Of a stretch of DNA of 64,000 nucleotides, positions 53,664 through 64,000 are shown in pieces. The notes below the pieces were generated by a model. That model saw only the letters and a program-made list of their open reading frames with translations. It made no database searches and was not told the DNA's origin. Both the position numbers and the translations under genes were made by a program. Origin of the DNA: Syncephalis plumigaleata (Eukaryota; Zoopagomycota; Zoopagomycetes; Zoopagales; Piptocephalidaceae); contig JAIXMF010000005.1 in NCBI GenBank assembly GCA_025201365.1, positions 496,001 to 560,000 on the forward strand, in the 5' to 3' direction. How positions within the stretch are numbered: position 1 is the stretch's first letter; the number at the start of each line of letters is the position of its first letter.

Positions 53664-56600
53664 AATAGGCGGCAAAAGGGGAGCAATAAAAGTTATTCAC
53701 ATGTGTTACGAGAAAAAAAAGCAAACGCCGGGCCACTAGGCAGAAAAGGCATTCACGATACTAGCAACCGGTTGGTCAAACGGATAGATGAAAGATTTTG
53801 AAGCAATGGCGAATATCTAATAGTAGATAGAAAAAACCGGAGTCAAATTAATCGGGAAGGCGTATGAGACACGACGAGGAACGAGAGAAAAGAGAAAGCC
53901 GCCGGCTATCCGTTTTATGTCCAGTGTAGAACGTGATGAGGCGAGCGAGATAGCTCGTATCACTGGCAAGTAATGAGCAATTAAACAGTAACCAGCAATA
54001 TCACTATATATCACTATATATTGATATAAATATGCATACTAATGAACCATCGCGTCTAAACGTGTCAAGCCGAATCCTGTTGAATTCAAACGGAGTAGGA
54101 GGGAGTAATAAATAACAGGAACTACAAACAATGCGATGATGCAAAGTATGAACTTATGGTTATTATTATGGTTATTAACGTTGTTCATGCAATAATAGCT
54201 AGTATGTAACTAGCAGTGTTCTGGTATATGAAATGTGTCGCGACTAAAATAGAACTTTACTCCACAAATTTGATGCTACAGCGACCACGTACAAGGCATG
54301 TGTTGCATGGATGACAATACTGATACCGACTAAAGTTTCAGGTGTAGTACGAACACTGGTGCACAACATTAATTGATAAGAAATGAAAACGTTTGATAAG
54401 CTGCCCTAGAATAGTTTTACGATGGCACCCACGTCTATACTTGAATGTTAATGACGATGATGCCAATGATCTATAGGAAGAATTATAAACACAGGGCTTA
54501 CCATTCTAGTAGTGGGTCATTCTTCATGATTGTACAAAAAGAAATGAAGAAGGGAGACAAACCTATTAAGAAAGCTTCTTATACTCATTCCTCTCTCTCT
54601 CTTTCTTTCTCTCTCTCTTTCTCTCTCTATGTAGCATGTGTAAGTACATGACTGTGTAGATCGATGGTACACAAATTGACCGATGCCGGCCCGTGGCAAG
54701 GCAAAAAGAAAACTCCAGTGTAAGAAAGGAAGAAAGGAAAAGAGAGAGAGAGGGAGAGGCGAAAGAAAAACCGGTTAGTAGATTCTAAAGAATGAAAACA
54801 CATGTTAATAAGGACGGTATAGGAATATATATATATATATATATCAACTATCTTATTGATAATAGTAATAGTACTAATGATACAGATGGCGCGAGTAGGA
54901 CCACGATGTTTCATGTAGGACATAGGAGGAGATAGTAACTAGCTGATATACACGTGTATGTTCATTAGCAAACTGGTTGATTAAGCACCGTGATATTCCG
55001 AAATGTCATGCTTATTCGACTAGAGACGGCAATGGTGAACTTGCTAAGTACACGAAGGTGCAATCATCAAGGAAGAATAACTGCAATAATGCTTAGGAAT
55101 CTATTAATACTTGAGGAGCTAAGGGGAGAGAGCGATAACAATAACAACAGCAACAATGACAAATATAAATCAAAAGTTGCGTTTAATGGAGGAAACACTA
55201 GGTGCCGACATCCGTTTCTCCTTTCCCCGCACGTACAATTCAGTTTACGTCACCATTACAAACCGGTTCGTAATAATTTGTAGCAAGACGATAGTTGCTA
55301 GAAAACAAAAGAAAGCTCTAGGCTTGGAGCATTGAAGAAAGGTGGCAATGTTTCTAAAATATCAGACGAGTGATACGATACATTTATTTACTACAAGCAT
55401 GTCAAAAAGTCGTACACGACAATGTCTATACTTCAAGTCTCGTATGATGTCGTGGTAACGTTGCTCTACCATTCGGTGTTAGATGATGAATGGTAACTAG
55501 CCACAAACACGGTCCTTTTCTGTTAATAGGAAAGGAGATGAAGCGACCCAGGCGAACACGTGTCATCATTTATAAAATAAAACACCGGTAGCAAAAAGGC
55601 CTATCAAGGCGTAGAGGAAGCGGGAGCACGATAGACAAATGGCCGAATCTAATTATGGCATGAGCGCATTTCAGCATCGTTATCATTGTCATCATTTACT
55701 AGCATCGTCGTCATTGCCGGCATTACCGTCATCATCACTCCCTTGTCCCGTTGTCTGTAAGCCATGTCAATGTGCGACACCATCCTATCGAACGGGTCTA
55801 CACGTTGAGGTGATAAGCCATAGAGACAAGGCCTTACCAAGGAAATGCGGCAATAAGTAAACTTGATCAAAGTAACAATTTGACCATTTTTGGGATCATA
55901 CCACCATATAAGGCAACTACTCGCTTTTAATTGTATGTATATATATTTATACACACTATACAGCCAAATAGTCAAGTTGATCATGTAAGTAAGGAAGACA
56001 ATGCAATAACAATCATCATTTATCCATGCATTTACAAACTACGCATTATCAATCATGATGCAATCATGTAAACAAATTACATTCAATGTTATTTATTTAT
56101 TTACTTGCATCATATCGATTGATAATGCGGTATTGTTACACATGCATGGTATAAATTGAATTGATTGTTATTGCCATTGTTCCTTTCTTACTACTATCTC
56201 AAGTCAAGGTGATAACAAAGGAGGAGTACATGTTTTAACATGGCATGGCATTACCAATTTATTACCAATACTTCCACGTTAATGTCAATACCACAATGGC
56301 ATGGCTAATGTAGAATAGCTGTCAATGTTATCAATGTCATCAATGTCATCATGTTTGCTTCTATAAACGAATATGCATGGCTTCTCTCCATTGCTTCCTT
56401 TCTTTCTTCCTTTCTTTTTCTCTCTTTTTCTCATCAATACAGAGCGAATATAGTATACCCGTATGCTGTAACATTATCATTATCATTATAATTCATGCTC
56501 TTCATGATACAAAATAGTAACACTACTATTACGACCATGACCAGTACTGCGACTGTTGCTCTTGATCAAAAAACCAATGATGGCTGTAACCATTCCAGGA

Positions 56601-58413
56601 TGCCAATCCTCATATGCATTATCATATCACTATTATAGAAATTGTGACTGTCAAGGGCGAATAATCCACATTGATCTACGAGGAATAGTGAGTGAAGAGT
56701 TTTTGTTAATCAATTACTTATTCATATTCTTGTGCTTTTATACTTGATGCGTTATTATTTCTAATCACAATCATGGATCTATTCATCTTTATTCGATATA
56801 TATCGATATTCGAATTCGCGTTGTATTCCTCATATTTCTTTTAATACTGTAGAAATATTATCGTTAACCTTCGAACCTGCTTTAAATGCGAGTCGTGTCA
56901 CGCGTATCGTCATTGATTGGTGCGTTGAATGGTGAGCTACCATAGAATGCGACATGGCTATTTCCTTTTTTTCTTCATCGTTTGGCGGTACACGGCATAC
57001 ATACAACCGCGCCCATTCACTCGTCCATCCTGGGTGATATCAATTATTATTCTAGTATGTTTGCTGCTTCCTTCTCTTTCCTTCTCCATTACTGTTATTG
57101 TCGTGGTACACCACCTTGCCTATGCTACCTTGTATTCCCAATAGGTGCAAAGGCAGACGATGATGATGATGATGATGATGATGGAACGCGACGGGTATAC
57201 TAGCCAAGCGCATCGATGGCCTTGCTCATTGCATGCGAAAATGGCGATCAACTTGCGTGTCTATCCGGTTTACTTGGTGTCACTGATAGGTATTGGTTCC
57301 AGTCATGCTAGACACTTATCATCTAGTAATGAGCTATAGCACCCGACAATTACTCAAAAGTTGACTGTTTACTATGCTATTTTACAAGAAATATTGGGCG
57401 CGTTTTATTATTATCTCCGAGGTTGTACATGAATCCGGTCTTTTATCCATCTATCCTTCTATCCTTCTATCCTTCTATGTATGTATGTATGTATGTATTC
57501 AATAGCATAGTAGTTTTATTTGCTTTGCAAGTTTGCATTGAATGGACTGGTATCAACCTTGCATAAACCTATCGACTTGAACAATTCATCAATGAAATAA
57601 TTGCAAATGTTATCATACTTGTACAGCGTGTAAAAAGAAGAAGCGAAATCATTGGATTATTTTATCCAAGTAATTGGCTTATTGGCTCTCTTCTTTTTGC
57701 CTTGCTCTTGTACTCATATCTCGTAGGCATCTGTTAAACAAATGCCATTTCTATTTGCCGAATACCAAATTGTATCCAATAAGCAGTCAATCAATGTCTC
57801 TCGATCCTATTATAGGTTGTCATTAGTATAGTTACAGCGGCCATTTATTCGTTCATCGGGTTTATTATTTGCAGTATGTGTACATCAGACATGGCTGCAG
57901 TGCCATCAACACCTAAATCAGCACTTTACGGCTGTATTTACATTGTAACGCCGGGAAGTAGTCTCGCGTTATTTTCAACCTGCTTGCAGCAAAAAAAAGC
58001 TTTACACCCCCACGATTTCACGAGACTTCCAACGTGCATATTCATTTCTACCATTCCTTCCATATGTGGCGTGATTGTTTATGTACAATCTAGTCAGTCA
58101 AGCAAGCAATCAATGAATGAGTGAGTGAATAGGCAAACGAGCGAGTGAGAGTGCATGACGCATGTGTGTATGTGTGTGTATGTGTGTGTATATGTGTGTG
58201 GGTGGGCGTATGTGCATCTAAGTTGGGGGTGGCAATGTGAATGAATGAGTGAAAGGAAGCAAGTTAGCCATCAATCAGTCAATCAGTCAATCAATCAAAC
58301 AAGCAGGCAAGCAAGGCAAATATGAGTGGTTAGCCACACGCACGCCATCCAACAACCGAAAACTTGCTCCTTTGTGTTAAAACCACAGGAAGGCCTCGAC
58401 TTGGCCGGCTTTG
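53664..58413. other. Gene-poor region with scattered coding-like stretches
   Basis: No conserved gene is recognised. Between 53670 and 55500 there are short open stretches of ordinary protein composition, for example TGVKLIGKAYETRRG and FMSSVERDEASEIARITGK around 53830-53970, and a 36-codon frame from about 55349. They lack clear joining splice sites and each closes quickly. From 56000 the sequence is AT-rich with CTTT, ATGT and GAT repeats (57157-57183, 57475-57497). No RNA gene was seen. Confidence 0.45.
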
Positions 58414-58456
58414 TTCCGGTAATAGTCTTGAATTCCTCCCAAGACTATTGCCGGAA
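58414..58456. repeat. Hairpin: 17-bp inverted repeat with 9-nt loop
   Basis: The left arm 58414-58430 (TTCCGGTAATAGTCTTG) pairs with the right arm 58440-58456 (CAAGACTATTGCCGGAA). All 17 positions pair, one as G-U/T-G. The loop is 58431-58439. It lies in a region with no recognised gene. A structured RNA, a small-RNA precursor or an inverted-repeat remnant are all possible. Confidence 0.8.
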
Positions 58457-58860
58457 ATACTGGTCTATGCAGCTAGTAGGTGAAGAAGCTACTTACATGC
58501 TCATCGCATCATCATGATCACCATCATCATTCACAGTATTAGCAGCATTAACAGCATCAACTGTAACATCAATTAGAACAATAACAAAAAAGCAGCATCA
58601 CTATCGTCATCCATGTCGTCCCGAGGATAGGCGGCATTTAGCAAAGGGCAGTGTACAGACCATTTTAGATCCTTTGTAAAGTATACATACCGTACTACAT
58701 CTTCAACAACACTATGCTAATTATCTCATTGGTGGTAACACACATTGTATCTTGTAAGCATACGTGCTGTTAAATGTAATATCGATGTGTACTATTTATT
58801 CTCCATGCCGTGCCTTCATAGACTTTAGTTGGATGTCGTGGTTTGTATATAGGTATAAAT

Positions 58861-58915
58861 ACATACACATACATACATACATACATACATACACACACAT
58901 ACATACATACATACA
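58861..58915. repeat. (CATA)n microsatellite
   Basis: ACAT/CATA units with an internal CACACA stretch. It produces spurious Tyr/Ile/His or Cys/Met/Val open frames on both strands. Confidence 0.85.
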
Positions 58916-60916
58916 CCGTACATACACCATACATATACCGTACATACACACATCCTTACCACTGTAATTCCTTTCCGGTGTATGCGTGTCGTTGTACACC
59001 CGTCACAACCATCATCCTGACCAGTCATCCTTGAACATCTGCAGCCTGTCTCCCCGCACATCCGTATAGACGCGCACGTCCTTCTACTGGCTACTCATTT
59101 ACTACCACTTGCAGCCACTCATTTGCATCCACGACATACATTATTGCTGTCACCTTCACGCGGTCAATACACACACATACACGCACACACGCACACATAC
59201 GCACACATACACATACACACTAGTCGTGGTGTTGTACATCATCGTATACGCATCGATATTCACGTCCACCTATATACACGTATACATACTTACACTCACC
59301 TTCTCACACACACACACACACACGCACACACTATGTGTACAAGCAAGTATACGTGTACGTATGCACTTCCAATCATGAAGAAGGGTTTATGAATGGACAG
59401 ATGCTCTGCTTGTACAGTTACTCTTTTTTTGGTGGAACCCACGCCGTCCATTAGCTTTATCCAATCCACATTCTTGTGTACCGACGCGTTGCTCCGGTAG
59501 GCTGCCCCACATAAATTACTTGTAATCTCCAGTGGCTGGCGATTTTAGCCGGCGTATTGCCTTTTCTTTCGCATTACGCTTTTCTTTTTTTCCTATTTAC
59601 TGGCATTCGATACTATTTATTGTATCGTGTCTTGACCGTGATTATTAGTCGGTAATCACAGATTTGGTCCATTTCCATCTATTCATCTAACTATTCAACT
59701 ATATTTGCCTTTCCTTCTTTCCTTCTTCCCTTCTTTCTTTCTTTCTAATATCTATTTCGTTTCTTAACGGCATCTTTGGCATTGACGTGTAGGTTTTCCG
59801 CTGAGGGTAGCCTACATTGAACCAGAGCGCGATACGACTCTTTCTTGATTTCCTTCCTCTTCTTCTTCTTCTTCTTCTTTAAGCTTTCCCTTACTATATC
59901 CCTCTCTTTCCGGCGATCTCTTTACGACTCGCTACGAGCTTGCAGGTGTCGAAACGCACGCGCGCGCACGCCAAGCAACCACTCATATTACACGCTCTAC
60001 TTCAAACCCTAAACTAATCCAGAAATCACCAGTCACTACAACGACTACATTGCTTACCCGTACTTCCTCTCACTTGTCCTATACGCAGAGGCATTTCTTC
60101 CCCTCCATCAACGGCTTGCTCTCTCTCTCTCTCTCTCTTGCTCCTTCTCCTATTCGCCGTCCTCCACACCCATTACATCTCGTATACTGCGCTGCTATCA
60201 CACCCATTCCGCGTACACCTATTACCGTCATTATTCATTATAGTTGTCATCATCATCACCGTCATCATCATCACACCTATCAACTCGTACCGATACGAAT
60301 ATTGACGCGCAGGTGCATATATACGCGACCAACACCGACCATTCTGCGCACTGGTCCCCTCCCCCTTTTCTTCTACTACTTGTTAGCTTGTTCATTACAC
60401 TCATTCAAGCGTCATTCCTACTTTCGTATTTCCTTTTCCTAGGTTGCAAACCTTTTCTTTCCTATTCGTTTTCTTGCTGTTCTTTCCTTTCTCTTCTCGT
60501 CCTCCTCGTCTCCCTCGTCTCCCTCGTCTCGCTATTCTCCCTGTCGACTTTATTTCCATTGGCTTAGTGTCTTTATCCGTGCCATTTTTCTCGCTTACCC
60601 TATTAGTATACTATTATTGATCGTCGATATTCATTCCTCCCTTCCTCCTACACTCTCATCCCATCTCTCTTCTCTTACCCCACCCCACCCCTAATCCTTT
60701 CCTATTCCTATAGTGACAGTCACTTTCGCTTCACTTTTTTCATCACTATTCATTAGGTCGTCAGAAGAGAGAAAGAGAGCAAGAGGAAAACACCCACACA
60801 CGTTGCCCTTCTCATTTCTTAACTGTTCATTTGATTCGACGGTCCATTCCTTTCGTAGCAACCGCCTGTGCAACCACGGTCATCTTCATATCTGTTTGAC
60901 TATAAAGGTAAGCTAG

Positions 60917-60934
60917 CGTCATTTATAAATGACG
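60917..60934. repeat. Perfect 18-bp palindrome
   Basis: CGTCATTTATAAATGACG reads the same on both strands. It lies just after the pyrimidine-rich tract and next to a donor-like GTAAGC. It could be a dimeric factor site (half-site CGTCAT or TGACG, as for bZIP proteins). Confidence 0.7.
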
Positions 60935-63900
60935 GTATATGAACGCGGAAATTGCTACATCCGTCTTGGTTATAAAAAAAGTGTAATATGTCAATCGAGC
61001 CACACTCCACTTCTTTTTTGTTTATTATCGTGACGGTGAGTCTGGCGCGTCACTTGCTCATCATCGCTGTCCTAGTGTAAGGAAGAAGAAATATAGCATC
61101 GGATGGACACGTGTTGGCCACGCGCTCACGCGTCTAAATGTACCGCTGTGCTGCCTCGACCGTCGTCATACCTTTGCCATGACATCTATTGGTTTATCGC
61201 CTTCGTAGGCGTGTGATGTTTCTTCTTTCCCTCTATGCAGCGTGTCATTCATGGATTGGCAGTTAGCCCAATAAAATCTATGGGCGCCATGTAGGAATGA
61301 AGTGGATTTATAGTAGTAGTAGTAATAGTAATAGTAATAGTAGTTTCATTGCACGAATACATATTTATATACACATATCATAGAATTATATTGTTCTATG
61401 CGATTCAGAGTCATGTTGGCATTAATTCGAACGCTTACCCTTAGCAGTTGACTCTATAGCAACATGTATTCCTGTTGTCTTTGTGTCGTTCTCCCCTCTG
61501 ATTGATGCATCATCAATGGTTACATCACATCATTGATGGTTGATTTGAACACAAGCGGTTATATTAGGTTTCTTCCTCTCTTCCTCTCCCCCTCTCTCGC
61601 TTTACCAAGGGCGAGCACAGGCCGCCCAAAAAAGTTTTGTGACAATGACGACGTTGCGGTTCCTTGTATGGATAGGATGGAAATGGGGATGTTGCTGCTG
61701 CTGCTAGTATTCTGCCGGGAGCTCGTTTTCTCCTCTTTCTCCTGCAATCACTTACTGCTTTAACTCGTTTCTCTTGTGCCTTTGTCTGCATCTGTGCCTG
61801 TGCTAATGCCATTGCGGCCATGTTGACCTCCCTCAATGGGCATACAATAGATGCATGCCGCAGTCTATATAGCTGTCTTTCACTCATGCATCCATAAGCG
61901 CTTGAATGGAACATTGAAATACGCAGCTATCCATGGCAATGGCAGTGGAAAAACCTGCTCTTTAACGCGAGAAACTTGTCCTCCTATGCTTGAACTCTCT
62001 CATTCTCTCTTATTCTCTCTCATTCTTCGTCAAGCACTGTCCATTCTATTGCATGATGCATCATCGTCATGAGAGCGTCGTTTCCACTTCCCCACACTCT
62101 GTCATCTCGAGCATGCCATTTCTTGTTTGAATGTCACCTGCTCATACATATTCATCATCATCATCATCATCGTCATAATCATCATTAGCGGCAATGGCAT
62201 GCTAATGATCATTAATGTGTATCATGTCGTCGTCTACCTACACGCTGTATTCATAATGTGATCAAGTGATTGGCCGATTGATGATTATAATTATGATTAT
62301 GATCATTTCAATCTCCGCGATCATGCTTGTGCATTATTTACAAGTAAATCATGCAGCTGCCAACTTTTTCTACTTGTCAGTATGCTACACTGCGTCCATC
62401 ATTAATGGACTAGCACGTCTCCTCGTGCATATTGTAAAGTGGCCCACGCATTGACACCTTTCAAAGACTACCACAACCCGTTGTATATCAATACTTGCTC
62501 AATAGCAATGCTAAAGTTGAGGAATGATTCATACGAGTAAACGCCTATAGCTTCTTTTCTTACTTCTTTTCTTTCTTTCATTCAATACCGCCAAACTAGT
62601 TGAATGTATGATTCTACATGATAGCTCATTAGCTAACGAAAGAATGGATTGTGCACTGATTGTCGGTGTTACGATGATTATCACAGTGATCTCTCCTTTT
62701 TTGCTTGCTTGCTTGCTTGGCTTATCACCTTGAAAGACGCGTGGGCCACCCATGCGTCGAACAGCATGTTGCTGCATAAATCATAAAGCAACACTCGATT
62801 ATGCGCAATTGCCGAATCGTAGCTATTGTCCTTGAAGCGCACACTCTACTCTCCGTAGTGGAATGACCATCGCGAAATCACCCGAGTGGTGTTTCTATTG
62901 TGACATACATCGGTCGAAGAATTAAGGCATCAATCGTTTACGATCCACATGATGAACGAACAACCGAACACAACCGCATGTTGCCGCTGCTATATATCAT
63001 GAAATGCGCGCGTGCGTGCGTGCGTGTATGTGTATGTGTACATGCGTATACGTGTGAACATAGTAAATATTCTTCCCTAGAACTCATTCATCTACAATGA
63101 AGATACGGCATGCCACGTGTATGTATGTATGTTGCTTAGCTTTCTATCGCACATACTTGTTTTGAATAGGCGCCACTTTGTGTGTTGCTAGTTGTTTGTT
63201 TGACTTGGGTTTACCTTCCACATTTCGACATTGATCGACGCTATTTTTCTCATCTTTCTATATTTTTACTGATTGATCTGCTATATACGTGTTTTTATTC
63301 TTTGTTAACAAATTATTACAATGACGTAAGATTTCCCATTTAGATATAATCGATGCCTCTTCTCTCTTCTCTCATTTTCTCTCTTTCTATCTTCCTCTCT
63401 TTCTCTGTCTTCTTCTATCCATGTCAATGAGAGTGGTCGAACGCGTGTGGACACCTCTGACACGCGAGTGGCACACTATTACCCCTTAAATTATCACTGG
63501 CTATTGATGACCGGTGGCTAATGCAGCAGCCATCATAATGTTTCTTCTCTCTTTCCTTTTGGCATGGCAAAGACACGCCCGTGAGATGTCGGTACCTACA
63601 CGCATTTCTCTTTGACGATTCATGTGTGTGTTTGTGTGTTTGCGTGCGTGTTTGTGTGTACACATTTGAAATGACACTAAAACAGCCATATCACCTTACT
63701 TGCCGCATTTCATCATGTTGCCGACAAAGGTAACCAACGATGGAGCGAGCCATCCACTTATATACAACGTGCTTTTAGGTATCCTACACCAACGACCGGC
63801 ATAATTCATTGTCATCTTTTTTTTGCCGATTTTACACTACTTCCTCCATCATTGAATTCCTATTTTGTTTCTACATTACATCGAATCGTACAAATCTGTA

Positions 63901-64000
63901 TTCTAGTGGGGGAATCATCGGATTGGTGCGTTGATCATTGTTTTCCATTCGTGTTATCATCGTCTTCATATTATTGTCATTACTGTTATTACTATTATTA

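Larger units (their letters stand above)
58457..64000. other. Gene-free terminal region with microsatellites and pyrimidine-rich tract
   Basis: No conserved protein or RNA gene is recognised. It holds (CATA)n at about 58861-58915, CA-rich repeats at 59170-59222 and 59300-59332, a strongly pyrimidine-rich stretch at about 59700-60720, TAG/TAA-type repeats at 61310-61345, CAT repeats near 62155-62175 and GT-rich repeats near 63010-63040 and 63625-63660. The pyrimidine-rich block, followed by a good donor-like AAAG/GTAAGC at about 60907, could be the promoter and 5' untranslated exon of a plus-strand gene beyond the window. Confidence 0.45.

Noticed and set aside
58760-59392. Overlapping open frames rich in Tyr, His, Thr and Ile, or Met, Cys and Val on the other strand
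   Set aside because: All are produced by CATA and CA microsatellites.
59700-60720. Pyrimidine-rich block with long open frames (Ser/Leu/Pro/His)
   Set aside because: The frames owe their length to CT-rich composition and show no domain. I treat it as possible promoter or leader sequence.

Overview
The window reads as nuclear DNA of an early-diverging (zygomycete-grade) fungus. The evidence is an intron-rich, AT-rich genome with mostly 45-110 nt GT-AG introns, an ergosterol-pathway gene, a Zn2Cys6 transcription factor, an Ssk2/Wis4-type MAPKKK and a fungal-type SNF1 kinase. These sit beside genes that many Dikarya lack, namely a MMACHC/CblC-like cobalamin protein, DNAJC11 and DEK. The species is not identified. 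No rRNA, tRNA, CRISPR array, virus-like element or intact transposon was recognised.

Layout: (1) 1-6860 holds the 3'-truncated DNAJC11 homologue (-), RPB3 of RNA polymerase II (+) and a large two-TM glycoprotein-like gene (-). (2) 8506-18357 holds a DEK chromatin protein (+), oligopeptidase B (-), a centrosomin/Mto1-Pcp1-like gamma-tubulin-complex anchor (-) and RPN11 of the 26S proteasome (+). (3) 18559-25574 holds an unknown coiled-coil gene (-), mitochondrial ribosomal protein bL35m (+), the sterol dehydrogenase ERG26 (+), a small secreted protein (+) and the Par14-type parvulin (+). (4) 25945-34320 holds SNF1/AMPK alpha (-), a 2.5 kb intergenic region rich in CACGTG boxes, the MMACHC-like gene (+) and ribosomal protein eS27 (-). 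(5) 35324-45328 holds the Ssk2-type MAPKKK with a BRCT-like N-terminus (+) and a peroxisomal-type Lon protease (+). (6) 45590-53147 holds GINS subunit Sld5 (-), the Pol epsilon histone-fold subunit Dpb4/POLE3 (+), Arp2/3 subunit ARPC5 (-) and a Zn2Cys6-PAS transcription factor (-). (7) 53148-64000 is nearly gene-free: one possible small basic gene, a strong hairpin, a perfect palindrome, microsatellites and a long pyrimidine-rich tract.

The genes are mostly housekeeping and do not form one pathway. Some pairings are meaningful: Sld5 and Dpb4 (both replisome) are head to head, and SNF1 faces the cobalamin gene across the E-box-rich region.

Several genes (DEK, oligopeptidase B, bL35m, the centrosomin-like gene, the two-TM gene, Lon, and most densely the MAPKKK) show apparent one-base losses of frame inside otherwise conserved protein. 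In DEK and bL35m, exon arithmetic shows exactly one base missing. This looks like residual long-read deletion error, though true decay of individual genes cannot be excluded from sequence alone.

The most interesting items are the intact MMACHC-like gene with a novel C-terminal extension, a 13-nt microexon between two GC-AG introns in RPN11, a BRCT-like module at the front of a stress MAPKKK, and a 17-bp-stem hairpin in the gene-poor end.
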